Shown here: positions 1-9,500 of the stretch, piece by piece | Position numbering within the stretch: the first letter of the stretch is position 1 | Layout: the number at the start of each line of letters is the position of its first letter | Assembly (NCBI RefSeq): GCF_001045555.1 | Contig: NZ_LFBU01000001.1 | Coordinates: 1,674,001 to 1,738,000, forward strand | Length of the DNA stretch: 64,000 bases | Direction: 5' to 3' | Source: Marinobacter subterrani | GTDB taxonomy: Bacteria; Pseudomonadota; Gammaproteobacteria; Pseudomonadales; Oleiphilaceae | Notes under the pieces: generated by a model | Databases searched by the model: none | Told to the model about the DNA's origin: nothing | The model's input: only the letters and a program-made list of their open reading frames with translations | Made by a program: the position numbers and the translations under genes

Positions 1-1221
1 TGGCCGGAATTCCTCGTTATCCAGCTCGACCGCCTCCAGTAACTGCTCCTTGATGTCCGGTATCGCGCTGGTCACCCGGTTCCAGCTGGGAATGAAAGGC
101 GTATCCATCGGGTTATCCAGAAAATAGGCCCCGGCCCGCATCACATTCTGGGCGAACAGCTCCACGGCTTTCTCTTCTTTATGACGGTCGAAGGTCAGGC
201 CGTTAATGATGGCATCGTTCTGGTAGGTCTCGACGAAATCCAGGGCAATCCGGAAATAGCTGGCCTTGATGGTGCGGAATTTCTCATTGGAGAAGATTTC
301 TCCGTTGGTCGCCAGCTTTCGGAACAGCGCCTTGGCAATGTCCATGCTCATTTTCGACAGTCCCTTGCTCGCGTCCTCCGGTGAAAGCTCCTGGTGCTTG
401 TGATCGTAGACATCGGCAATATCCACCTGGCACAGGCGGTTGGTGGCGTAGTTGCGCTTCATTTCCGACAGCACGCCGATCTCCAGGCCCCAGTCACTGG
501 GAATGCGCAGATCATTGATCACATCGGTACGGAACGAGAACTCCCCGGCCAGGGGGTAGCGGTAGCTGTCCAGGTAATCCAGGAAATCGTTGGGCCCGCA
601 GACTTTCTTCAACGCGCGAATCAGCGGCGTCACCAGCAGGCGGCTCACCCGTCCGTTCATTTTCCCGTCCGCCACCCGGGCGTAGTAGCCTTTGCAGAAC
701 ATGTAGTTGAAGCCGGGGTTGGCCACCGGATAGATAAGGCGGGCCACGAGATCCCGGGAATAAGTAAGGATGTCGCAGTCGTGTAATGCAACGGACTTGC
801 TCACGCCAGACGCCAGTACATAGCCAAAGCAGTACCAGACGTTCCGGCCCTTGCCCATTTCTGTCGGCGCGAGGTTCTGCTCCCGGAGCTTGAGATCAAT
901 GGCCCTCAGGCGCGGCCCGTCGTTCCAGAGCACCTTGAAGTTTTGGGGCAGCTCCGAGAAGTACTCCAGGGCGTGGCGATACTCGGCTTCGCTGGCCCGA
1001 TCCAGGCCGATGACAACCTGATCAAGATAGGGAACCTTGCCCAGCTCCTGAACGATATTTTTCAGCGCCGGGCCTTCCAGTTCAGAGTACAGCGAAGGCA
1101 GCACCAGTGACATGGGCCGGGCTTTGCGAAAACTCATCAGCTCCGCTTCCAGGTCCTCCACCGGGCGGCGAACCAGGTTATGGAGGGTGGTGATAATGCC
1201 ATTCTGGTAAAAGTCGCCCAT
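1..1221 (-). CDS. gpgS: Glucosyl-3-phosphoglycerate synthase-like glycosyltransferase, C-terminus cut by window edge
   Basis: This frame is open from an ATG at 1221 to the left edge (407 codons) and was read directly from the minus strand. The start MGDFYQNGIITTL has GGAGAG just upstream. A Rossmann-type GT-A fold is suggested by the segment MSLVLPSLYSELEGPALKN near residue 35 and by the metal-binding acidic motif in SVALHDCDILTYSRD near residue 142. This resembles the GT81-type enzymes that transfer glucose from an NDP donor to 3-phosphoglycerate. It is the last visible gene of an operon with a HAD phosphatase 36 bp upstream and a glycerate kinase before that, which fits synthesis of the osmolyte glucosylglycerate. 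A mannosyl acceptor or donor variant cannot be excluded from sequence. Confidence 0.75.
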   Translation of the reverse strand, partial: MGDFYQNGIITTLHNLVRRPVEDLEAELMSFRKARPMSLVLPSLYSELEGPALKNIVQELGKVPYLDQVVIGLDRASEAEYRHALEYFSELPQNFKVLWNDGPRLRAIDLKLREQNLAPTEMGKGRNVWYCFGYVLASGVSKSVALHDCDILTYSRDLVARLIYPVANPGFNYMFCKGYYARVADGKMNGRVSRLLVTPLIRALKKVCGPNDFLDYLDSYRYPLAGEFSFRTDVINDLRIPSDWGLEIGVLSEMKRNYATNRLCQVDIADVYDHKHQELSPEDASKGLSKMSMDIAKALFRKLATNGEIFSNEKFRTIKASYFRIALDFVETYQNDAIINGLTFDRHKEEKAVELFAQNVMRAGAYFLDNPMDTPFIPSWNRVTSAIPDIKEQLLEAVELDNEEFRP

Positions 1222-1257
1222 GGCGGCTCTCCTTCTTTGTACCCGCACTCGAACGGG

Positions 1258-2073
1258 TCAGTACCCGTACTCAAAGAGGAGATTGAGTACGCACTCATTC
1301 CAGCCTTCGGGGCCGGGCTTGAGGGAGCGCATGGCGTGCTTTGCCGAAGGCAACCGCACTTTTTCACTGTTTACACCCCGGATCACCACTGAAATATCCG
1401 CCGATTCCAGCATCTGCTGATCGTTGGGGCTGTCACCCAGGGCAATCGCCAACACTGGCGCATCGCCATACTGCTCCCGGTATTGCTCTTTATATTTGTT
1501 TAGCAAGAACCGGGCCCCATCGGCCTTATCGAAAATACCCATGGCATGGAGGAAACGTCCGCCCGGCACCAGCCTGAGATCTTGCTCCGCCAGGGCCACC
1601 TCAAACCGGGCAAGTTCCTCCCCGGTGCCCTGCCAGATCAGCGGCTCGGTGCCCAGACGCTGTTTGGCCCGCTCGGCTGCCGCCGGCTCCAGGCCGGTTT
1701 CCGCTGACAGCTCGTCGGCAGACATGTCATCGAAGCCCCTGAACCGGGCGCCCTTTTCGCGCTGCGCTCGCAGTACTTCCAGCACGCGATCCCGGGTTGC
1801 ACCAAAATTCATCACCTCCTCGCTGGCGTTGCCGAAGGTATGGGGCGGAATAACGACTGCTGCACCGTTTTCGACAATAAACGGGTCGGTATTACCCAGC
1901 TCCTCCCGTAACGCCCGTATTTCCGGCAGTGTTTTACTGGAGTTAATCACCAGGGGGATGCCGGCGGCCCGGAGCTTTGCCAGCGCCGGGCCCGCGGGCT
2001 GCCAGCGGTAATCGTCGTGATCAAGCAGGGTGCCGTCGAGATCGGAAAAGATAAGCAGGCGGGGTCTCGCCAT
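1258..2073 (-). CDS. HAD-IIB phosphatase, glucosyl/mannosyl-3-phosphoglycerate phosphatase family
   Basis: 271 residues. The HAD motif I is FSDLDGTLLDHDD at residues 9-21, with the nucleophile and acid/base aspartates in DLDGT. Motif II is in PLVINSSKT, and the late motif ALGDSPNDQQML is typical of Cof/MpgP-type (IIB) HAD enzymes. Such proteins remove the phosphate from glucosyl- or mannosyl-3-phosphoglycerate, the second step of glucosylglycerate or mannosylglycerate synthesis. It starts 12 bp after the kinase stop and ends 36 bp before the glycosyltransferase, so the three are probably one transcript. Sugar specificity is inferred from the neighbour, not from this sequence. Confidence 0.8.
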   Translation of the reverse strand: MARPRLLIFSDLDGTLLDHDDYRWQPAGPALAKLRAAGIPLVINSSKTLPEIRALREELGNTDPFIVENGAAVVIPPHTFGNASEEVMNFGATRDRVLEVLRAQREKGARFRGFDDMSADELSAETGLEPAAAERAKQRLGTEPLIWQGTGEELARFEVALAEQDLRLVPGGRFLHAMGIFDKADGARFLLNKYKEQYREQYGDAPVLAIALGDSPNDQQMLESADISVVIRGVNSEKVRLPSAKHAMRSLKPGPEGWNECVLNLLFEYGY

Positions 2074-2085
2074 ATTGCGTCTCCG

Positions 2086-3024
2086 TTAACCAGTGCGAAA
2101 CTGCGGAAGCCCGAGGGAATGGTCCTCGGCCACATCTATAAGCACATCTGCCCTGCCCGGCATCTCCGCCAGACAGGCCCGGGTTACACGCTCGTAGTGC
2201 ATCACGAACCGGGCGACCTCCTTGTCATTCATAACGCGCAGTTGCTGTGCGGGATCCGCGTCAACGCCCTGTTCTGGTGCACTTCGGGTTTTTCGCGCCA
2301 GTTTCTGCTCCTGGAGACTGCGCCATTCCAGAACACAGGCTATTGAGGGCGCTTTCAGCATCACGAGGCAATCGATCTGCCGGAAAAAATCGTGGTACTC
2401 ACCTTTCAACTGTTCATTGACGTAGGTGCGCCAGGTTCCCCGAGGGTCTTCCTCAGCCTCCAGACTGTTGATCGGGGTGACCAGTGCCTCGTCAGCCTCC
2501 GGGCGTGCCCCCAGGCACCACCCTTCCACCAGGATGACCTCTGCCCGACCGGAGAACTCCGGCCAGGCGCTGGCTGGAACCCGATCGTCCCTGGATTTGT
2601 CGAACGAAGGGAGCGGAATGCTCTCCTCGGGCCGAGCTGATCGAAGTTGATCAAGCAACCTCTGCCCGAGTGCAACATCGTGGGTACCGGGTACGCCCCG
2701 GGTTATAAACAGAGGGTGCACATGCTCAGCGAGGTCCTTTCGTTCGGCTCTGGTAAGGTAGATATCATCCAGCGAAAAATTGGCGGTGGGGCAATTCCGA
2801 TGCCGGGCCAGAATTTCCCGCAGAAACAGGGTGAGCGTTGACTTTCCGGTGCCCTGGGCACCGTGGATACCGACCACAACCGGGCGCTGCTTCGTATCAT
2901 GAAGCGCCAGGATATGGTCCGCCAGCGGCAGGATGGTCTGTTCCACGGTTTCGGCGTAGGTCTCAGGCAGGTCTTCCTGTGCAATCAGGGACCTGATGGT
3001 GTGTTCGAGCAATTGGTCAGACAC
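2086..3024 (-). CDS. D-glycerate 3-kinase-like P-loop kinase
   Basis: 312 residues with a Walker A motif GIHGAQGTGKSTL near residues 53-65, in a fold like phosphoribulokinase/uridine kinase. The downstream segments NFSLDDIYLTRAER and VPGTHDVALGQRLL match the plant GLYK-type D-glycerate 3-kinase family, which turns glycerate into 3-phosphoglycerate. First gene of the operon, 75 bp from the divergent selO. In this context it can supply the 3-phosphoglycerate acceptor for the glycosyltransferase, or recycle glycerate released when the osmolyte is broken down. Family assignment is good; the precise role is inferred. Confidence 0.75.
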   Translation of the reverse strand: MSDQLLEHTIRSLIAQEDLPETYAETVEQTILPLADHILALHDTKQRPVVVGIHGAQGTGKSTLTLFLREILARHRNCPTANFSLDDIYLTRAERKDLAEHVHPLFITRGVPGTHDVALGQRLLDQLRSARPEESIPLPSFDKSRDDRVPASAWPEFSGRAEVILVEGWCLGARPEADEALVTPINSLEAEEDPRGTWRTYVNEQLKGEYHDFFRQIDCLVMLKAPSIACVLEWRSLQEQKLARKTRSAPEQGVDADPAQQLRVMNDKEVARFVMHYERVTRACLAEMPGRADVLIDVAEDHSLGLPQFRTG

Positions 3025-3099
3025 GTTGAATTTCCTGGTTTTGACAGACAGTTAGAGAGAAAGCAGCAGAATTCATACCAATGGGAGTATAGGCATTTT

Positions 3100-4554
3100 A
3101 TGAGTAGCAACGAATTTCGCGTGGAGCATCGCTACCTGGAACTCCCGGACAGCTTTTACACGCGCGTCCAGCCATCGCCCCTGAAAGACGCCAGGATGGT
3201 GTGTTTCAACCACAAGCTCGCCGAGCAGATGGGCTTCCACGCCCAGTCTGAGTCCGACTGGACCGCCGTGGGCGCAGGTGCGGAATTGCTTGAGGGTATG
3301 GACCCGGTGGCGATGAAATACACCGGGCACCAGTTCGGCGTTTACAACCCCGACCTGGGGGACGGCCGGGGGCTTTTGCTCTGGGAAACCACCGGGCCGG
3401 ATGGCCGCCGCTGGGACTGGCACCTGAAGGGCGCCGGCATGACGCCTTACTCCCGCTTCGGCGATGGCCGGGCGGTGTTGCGCTCCACCATCCGCGAGTA
3501 CCTGTGCAGTGAGGCCATGCATGGCCTGGGCATTCCCACCACCCGGGCCCTGTTCATGATAAGCGCCAGGGACCCGGTCCGCCGGGAATCCATTGAAACC
3601 GCCGCCGCGCTGGTTCGGGTAGCCCAGAGCCATATCCGCTTCGGGCATTTCGAGTTTGCCGCCCATCATGTAGGCCCGGAATCGGTCAAAACCCTGCTCG
3701 AACACGTGATCTCACTGCACTTTCCGCACCTGATCAACCTGCCAGACGGCGAGCGCCACACCCGGTGGTTCGAGGAAGTCGTCGAGCGCACCGCCCGGAT
3801 GATTGCCGACTGGCAGGCCGTGGGCTTCTGCCATGGGGTTATGAACAGCGACAACATGTCAATCATCGGCGACACCTTCGATTACGGCCCCTACGCCTTC
3901 CTGGACGATTTCGATGCCGGCTACATCTGCAACCATACTGACCAGGGCGGGCGCTACGCCTACAACCGCCAGCCACAGGTGGGCTTCGAAAACTGCCAGT
4001 ACCTGGCCCGGGCCCTGCTGCCAATCATGGACGAGGATAGCGTTCGCCGGGGCCTGCGGCACTATGAAACCGCCTACAACGCCCGGTTCCTCCAGAACAT
4101 GCGCGACAAACTGGGGCTGGCCAATGAGCAGGACACAGACCTGAGCCTGATCATGGATACCTTCAGCATGCTGCACGAGCACCATGTGGACTACACCGCG
4201 TTCTTCCGGGCCTTGTCCAACCTTCAGGCCCGGGGCCATTCGCCCGTGCGGGACCTGTTTGTTGACCGCAGCGTGGCAGACCAGTGGCTGGAACGGTACG
4301 AGGAAAGGCTAATGAGTGAAACCCGGGCCCACGATGAGCGGGAGTACGCCATGCGTGGCGTAAACCCCAAGTACATACTGAGGAATTACCTGGCCCAGCA
4401 GGTTATCCAGGAAGCCCAGAACGGCGATTATCAACCGATGAAAGCGCTGCTGAAGGTGTTGGAGCGCCCCTTCGATGAACAGCCGGAAAACGAGGCCTAC
4501 GCGGCATTGCCGCCAGATTGGGGCAAGCATCTTAATATTAGCTGCTCGAGCTGA
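3100..4554 (+). CDS. selO: SelO/YdiU protein adenylyltransferase (pseudokinase AMPylase)
   Basis: 484 residues from the ATG at 3100; the longer open frame upstream (from 2863) runs antisense through the kinase gene and lacks family similarity. Family blocks are clear: MKYTGHQFGVYNPDLGDGRG near residue 70, EYLCSEAMHGLGIPTTRAL near residue 132, and the metal/nucleotide-binding GVMNSDNMSIIGDTFDYGP near residue 246 followed by FLDDFD. Length is close to E. coli YdiU. The protein ends in Cys-Ser-Ser; in eukaryotic SelO the equivalent antepenultimate position is selenocysteine. Known members transfer AMP from ATP to Ser/Thr/Tyr of target proteins and are linked to redox stress. Converges with the fumarase gene on the inverted repeat at 4569-4629. 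Confidence 0.93.
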   Translation: MSSNEFRVEHRYLELPDSFYTRVQPSPLKDARMVCFNHKLAEQMGFHAQSESDWTAVGAGAELLEGMDPVAMKYTGHQFGVYNPDLGDGRGLLLWETTGPDGRRWDWHLKGAGMTPYSRFGDGRAVLRSTIREYLCSEAMHGLGIPTTRALFMISARDPVRRESIETAAALVRVAQSHIRFGHFEFAAHHVGPESVKTLLEHVISLHFPHLINLPDGERHTRWFEEVVERTARMIADWQAVGFCHGVMNSDNMSIIGDTFDYGPYAFLDDFDAGYICNHTDQGGRYAYNRQPQVGFENCQYLARALLPIMDEDSVRRGLRHYETAYNARFLQNMRDKLGLANEQDTDLSLIMDTFSMLHEHHVDYTAFFRALSNLQARGHSPVRDLFVDRSVADQWLERYEERLMSETRAHDEREYAMRGVNPKYILRNYLAQQVIQEAQNGDYQPMKALLKVLERPFDEQPENEAYAALPPDWGKHLNISCSS

Positions 4555-4568
4555 CGGAGGGTAAAGTT

Positions 4569-4629
4569 GGGGTCAGATGAAAAAGGGGTCAGATGAAGAT
4601 TTCATCTGACCCCTTTTTCATCTGACCCC
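4569..4629. terminator. 29-bp perfect inverted repeat between convergent selO and fum, REP/RAYT-type motif
   Basis: The arms 4569-4597 and 4601-4629 are exact reverse complements separated by GAT. Each arm holds two tandem copies of a GGGGTCAGATGAA unit joined by AAA. The GGGGTCAGA core resembles the REP elements associated with RAYT-type transposases. The long hairpin sits between two convergent stops and carries internal and flanking T/A runs, so it can end transcription from both sides. No transposase gene is nearby. Confidence 0.75.
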
Positions 4630-4641
4630 ATTTTCAGGTCT

Positions 4642-6156
4642 TCAGACTGCCTTGGCAGCAATAATCTTCTCGTGCCACTCAGCCGGGCCGGTCTGGTGCA
4701 CCGAGGAGCCCCGGGAATCCACGGCGACGGTGACCGGCATGTCTTCCACCTCAAACTCATAAATCGCTTCCATCCCCAGCTCGGGAAACGCAACGACTTC
4801 GGCGTGCTTGATTGCCTTGGACACCAGGTAGGCCGAGCCGCCCACCGCCATCAGGTACACTGCACCAAATTCCTTGATGGCATCGATCGCCACCTGGCCG
4901 CGCTCGGCTTTACCGATCATGCCGGTAAGGCCGGTTTTCTCCAGCATGGTGTGGGTGAACTTGTCCATCCGGGTTGCGGTGGTCGGGCCGGCTGGGCCCA
5001 CCACTTCTTCACGCACCGGGTCCACCGGCCCCACGTAATAGATAAAGCGGCCCTTCAGATCGACCGGCAGCTGCTCGCCTTTCTCGATCATGTCCACCAT
5101 CTTCTTGTGAGCAGCATCGCGGCCGGTCAGCATCTTGCCGGACAGCAGAACGGTTTCACCCGGCTGCCAGTCCCTGACCTCCTCCGGCGTGACGGTATCC
5201 AGGTTCACACGGCTAACGTTCTCGCCCACTTCCCAGGTAATCTCCGGCCAGTCTTCCAGGCTCGGCGGGGTTTGCAGGGCCGGGCCGGTGCCGTCCAGGG
5301 TAAAGTGTGCGTGGCGGGTGGCGGCGCAGTTCGGGATGATAGCGACCGGCTTGTTCGCCGCGTGGGTCGGGTAATCCTTCACCTTCACATCCAGAACGGT
5401 GGTCAGGCCGCCGAGCCCCTGGGCGCCAATGCCCAGATCGTTAACCTTGTCGAACAGCTCCAGGCGCAGCTCTTCAGCGCGATTGGAGGCACCGCGGGCT
5501 TTCAGATCGTGGATATCGATCGGATCGAGCAGGGATTCCTTGGCCATTTCCATGGCCTTCTCGGCGGTACCACCAATGCCAATACCCAGCATGCCCGGCG
5601 GACACCAGCCCGCGCCCATTTGCGGCACCATTTTCAGCACCCAGTCGACGACAGAGTCTGAAGGATTGAGCATCGCGAACTTGGATTTCGCCTCCGAGCC
5701 GCCGCCCTTGGCCGCCACGTGCACCTCTACCTTGTCACCCGGCACCATCTTGTAGTGGATAATGGCCGGCGTGTTGTCACCGGTGTTCTGACGTTTGCCA
5801 TCCGGGTCCGCCAGGATCGAGGCCCGCAGAACGTTATCCGGATGCGTATACGCCCGGCGCACGCCCTCATTGATCACCTCATCCAGCGGCAGCTCGCAGT
5901 CCCACTGGACGTTCATACCAATGTTCACGAACACCGTGACAATACCGGTGTCCTGGCACAGCGGCCGATGGCCCTGGGCGCACATGCGCGAATTGATCAG
6001 AATCTGGGCCATGGCATCCTTCGCCGCCTGGGACTCTTCCCGCTGGTAGGCTTCATGAACCGCGTCGATGAAATCCTTGGGGTGGTAATAGGAAATGAAC
6101 TGCAGCGCGTCCGCTACGCTTTCAATCAGGTCGTCCTGGCGGATTACGGTGGTCAT
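4642..6156 (-). CDS. fumA: Class I (4Fe-4S) fumarate hydratase
   Basis: 504 residues. Catalyses reversible hydration of fumarate to malate in the TCA cycle. The cluster cysteines are visible: Cys67 in PLCQDTGIVT, Cys185 in GWCPPGMLGIGIGG and Cys277 in IPNCAATRHAHF, with spacing very like the three ligands of E. coli FumA. Alpha and beta halves are fused, as in FumA/FumB, and the C-terminal half contains the TATRMDKFT and SAYLVSKAI blocks. The SD-like GAGG lies 5 nt before the ATG. The mRNA segment CUGAUGAG at 6163-6170, overlapping the SD, is complementary to the putative Fur-controlled sRNA at 55652-55659. Oxygen- and iron-sensitive class I enzymes are commonly shut down in low iron. Confidence 0.95.
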   Translation of the reverse strand: MTTVIRQDDLIESVADALQFISYYHPKDFIDAVHEAYQREESQAAKDAMAQILINSRMCAQGHRPLCQDTGIVTVFVNIGMNVQWDCELPLDEVINEGVRRAYTHPDNVLRASILADPDGKRQNTGDNTPAIIHYKMVPGDKVEVHVAAKGGGSEAKSKFAMLNPSDSVVDWVLKMVPQMGAGWCPPGMLGIGIGGTAEKAMEMAKESLLDPIDIHDLKARGASNRAEELRLELFDKVNDLGIGAQGLGGLTTVLDVKVKDYPTHAANKPVAIIPNCAATRHAHFTLDGTGPALQTPPSLEDWPEITWEVGENVSRVNLDTVTPEEVRDWQPGETVLLSGKMLTGRDAAHKKMVDMIEKGEQLPVDLKGRFIYYVGPVDPVREEVVGPAGPTTATRMDKFTHTMLEKTGLTGMIGKAERGQVAIDAIKEFGAVYLMAVGGSAYLVSKAIKHAEVVAFPELGMEAIYEFEVEDMPVTVAVDSRGSSVHQTGPAEWHEKIIAAKAV

Positions 6157-6570
6157 AGGCGCCTCATCAGCTAGCTATCGTTATGGTGGTTCATCAGAAA
6201 TCGGGAGGCGAGAGTTTACCAGAAAATCGGCTGGGCGAGGGAGCCGCCAGATGGCGAAGCATTTTTGTCAAAAACGGCGAACCGACGGGCCTGAGAGGTC
6301 TCGACAAAGGGGCGGCCGACGTCTACTTTTCTCAGAAGCCGGTTTCCAATCGAACGAACGGGATTCAAACTGTCAGAATCACACTTTTGGCTGATCAACA
6401 CTTGCCACACTGCCGCTATAGTCGAAGATACAGAAATTGGTTTAGAGCGCTGGCCACAATTTCAAACAACAGTTTAAGCAGAACAGGCCACTGACAACGG
6501 GCTTACCGGATCAGACCGGCCCCTTCAGCTGCCGAACATAACGACACAACAACAGGAAAAGGTTCCACCC
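6157..6570. other. Intergenic region between divergent fum and lipase genes
   Basis: 414 bp with no convincing ORF, RNA gene or terminator. It must hold the promoters of both divergent genes. A TATAGT at 6417-6422 could be a -10 element for the lipase, but no good -35 lies at the right distance. Nothing else recognisable was seen. Confidence 0.5.
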
Positions 6571-9500
6571 ATGTTCAAGAAAACTCTAATAAGTCTTGCC
6601 GTGGCGTCTTCCGTTGGACTTACCGGCTGCCTGAGCGGCGGTGACGAGGGGGCGAATGCCAATCCGGAGTATCAGATCAGTAACCCGGCCATTGATGGAA
6701 AGGTGTGGCCACAATTCAATCCGGTTACCGGCCAATTGCCAATCCCGAACGACCTCATCTTCCAAGGTGATGATCTTGCGACGGTGAATGTGAACGAGGC
6801 GGATGGAACCTTTAAAGTCGCGGACAGCACGCCCCCCGTGACCACGGCGCTCAACAAGCTGAGCGGCGCATCAACGGTTGCTCCTATTGATATTGCCATG
6901 AACGGCATGATCGATGCGGACTCTGTCGATGGCCAGCCGTTTGTCGTTGACGCAAATGGCGACCTGGTCCTTAACTCAGGCGTGCCGATTCCGAACCCCA
7001 AGCAGAACGTCTTTCTCCTGGAGCTTGACTACGCCAGTGGCGATCCTCTTCAAGCCCTCAGCCTTGGTGAGCCACCGACCATCCCGTTGGCCCTGCCGTT
7101 TGTCGCTCTTAAAGCGGGTGACACGAGCCAGGTTACGGCCGCCAACACCGTTGCCAGAGCCGCCGTTGACCAATACAAGGTATCGGTCGTGACGCAATCT
7201 GACGACGAAGGCGAGCACAGCGTCATCCGTATTAATCTGCTGAAGCCGCTCGACCCCAAAAAGCGCTATCTCGTCGTGGTAACCAAGGACGTAACCGCCG
7301 GCGGTGAACAAATCATTGCATCACCGTCCTACGCCAATGCCACTGACGCGACCCAGCCGCTTGGCTCATCCAACCTTGAGCCAGTGCGCAAGATCATCAA
7401 TTCCTTCTGGGAGCCGGTGGCGGAAAATTACTTTGGGCTGACAAACAGCTCCCGCGCAGCGAACTCCCTGCCCGCACTGTCCGCAAAGGACATTGCGTTC
7501 AGCATCTCTCTGACGACATCGGCTGATGAGGAAATCCTGCCCTACATGGCACAGCCGAATAAATGGTTCACCGACCAGCTGCGCTCCGTGATCCGTCTTG
7601 GTGCCGTCCGCAAGGTGGCGGGCGCCGCAAGCGTTCTGTCCAAGGTTTCAGGCGGCATGGCGCTGGAAGACGTGCTCAAATCGATGCGCAAATCAGCGAA
7701 AGAGGTTGGTCCGAACGATACCAACGGCAACGGCGTTATCGACGCCCTGGATTTCGACTTCAACGGCGATAACAACCTGACCCCGGCCGACTTTAATCTG
7801 TCGAGCACCGGCGATACCGCCAGCTCGCCTTTCAACTATTACGATGTGCAAGCGGCCATCGCGGCGGCCGAAGGAGCATTTCCTCCGCCCGCATTGAGCG
7901 CTGCGCTGCCCACGCTGTTCGGCAGTGGTGCCCCATGTGATACCGGGTTCGACACCGGCACTACGTGTGGTGGCACCGCCCTTGCCGGAAACTACGCATC
8001 GCTGCTGCCTAGCATTGGTGACAAGAGCGCCTCCGTGTCTCTGCCAGCACTGAGCTCTGGCTCAATCGCAGCGCTGCTGACACCGGCCGTGAGTTCAGTC
8101 ACAGGTTCTAGCACAGCACTTGTCCTTCAGGGCAGCATTTCGATCCCCTACTTCCTCGGCGTACCGAGCGGTTCTGATGGATCAACCATCAATACAAGTA
8201 CCTGGACCGCCAACCACGCACTTGCCGAAAAGCTGAACCAGGACTTCGGAGCACTTGGGCTCCAACTGGCACAAGGCGTGAAGTCGCCGCTGACGGGCGA
8301 CTACGCCAGTGATGCGGTGAACTACCTGTTCCCGTTCCCGGCAAAAACCGGCACGACAGACCAGAAGATCCCGATGTTGGTTATGCTTCCGCGACCTGGA
8401 GTCGCCACCGATGGCGGCGCGTTCACCTGGGACGGCTCATCGCAGCTTCCGGTTGTTGTATTCCAGCACGGCATCACCACGGACCGGAGCGCCGCGCTTT
8501 CCGTAGGTTCAACTTTGACATCCCAGGGCTACGGAGTCGTTGCCATCGACCTGCCGTTGCATGGGATTGATGCACAGGATCAGTCTGACAAGACCTCCGG
8601 GACAGCGCAGGAGCAGCAAGCATTGGCCTCGGCGCTGTTGAAGGGGTTTGACAGCCAGAGTGGCGGTGCTGTGCCTTCCCAGAACACTTCGGCGAACGTC
8701 ACAGCACTGATTAGCCAGACTTACCTGAGCCAAGTCATCGCATTTTTGCAAGCAGCACCTTACAGCTGTACATCTTCAGACCCGGCAACTATTGCGGGAG
8801 GCGGTGGCGGTTGTGCCAACAGCACGGTGGATGCGCTTGCCGCAAAGTTCGTCGGATTTGCCATCGGCGCTCAGAATTCCGTCAAGAATTACACAAGCGT
8901 CATCCCGGGCATCGCCAGAACCAGCTTCGAACGCCACTTCAATTTCACCGCGGATGCCAGTGGCAATCCGACCGCGATGAACTTTGATACCGGCGTAGGT
9001 TCGTCTGGTAGCCTCTATATCAACCTCCAGAACTTCTTCAACAGCCGTGATAAGAACCTTGAGTCGCAAATTGATTTGGTTAATTTGGTTGCTTCTTTGG
9101 GCGGTATAAAGCCGACGGGCTCTTCAGGGCCGATCTTTGATCCAAATAATGTCTTTATGGTTGGTCACTCTCTGGGAACAGTCGCAGCAACCGGGGCAGC
9201 CGCCACTTTGAACCAGTCTACCGATCTCCCGGATGTTGTCGGCACGGTACTGTACGCTCCGGCGTCAGGCATTACTCGAATGCTGGAAAATTCACCCAGC
9301 TTTGCAAGCCTGATTCTGAACGGCCTTGCCGCCAAGGGCGTGGAACAGGGCTCTGCTAACTATGAGACCTTCATGCGAGTGGTTCAAAACGCAATTGACC
9401 CGGCGGACCCGATCAACCTGGCGGACGATCTGGCTGGCTCTGGAAAAGGCGTGCTGGCGTTCAACGTGGTGGGTACGGAAGACGGTAACGGCAACACGCT

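Noticed and set aside
2863..3099. N-terminal extension of selO
   Set aside because: It overlaps the divergent kinase gene antisense, and the family N-terminus begins at 3100.
4569..4629. Possible CRISPR-like repeat
   Set aside because: The units are arranged as a palindrome with no unique spacers; no CRISPR array or cas gene is in the window.
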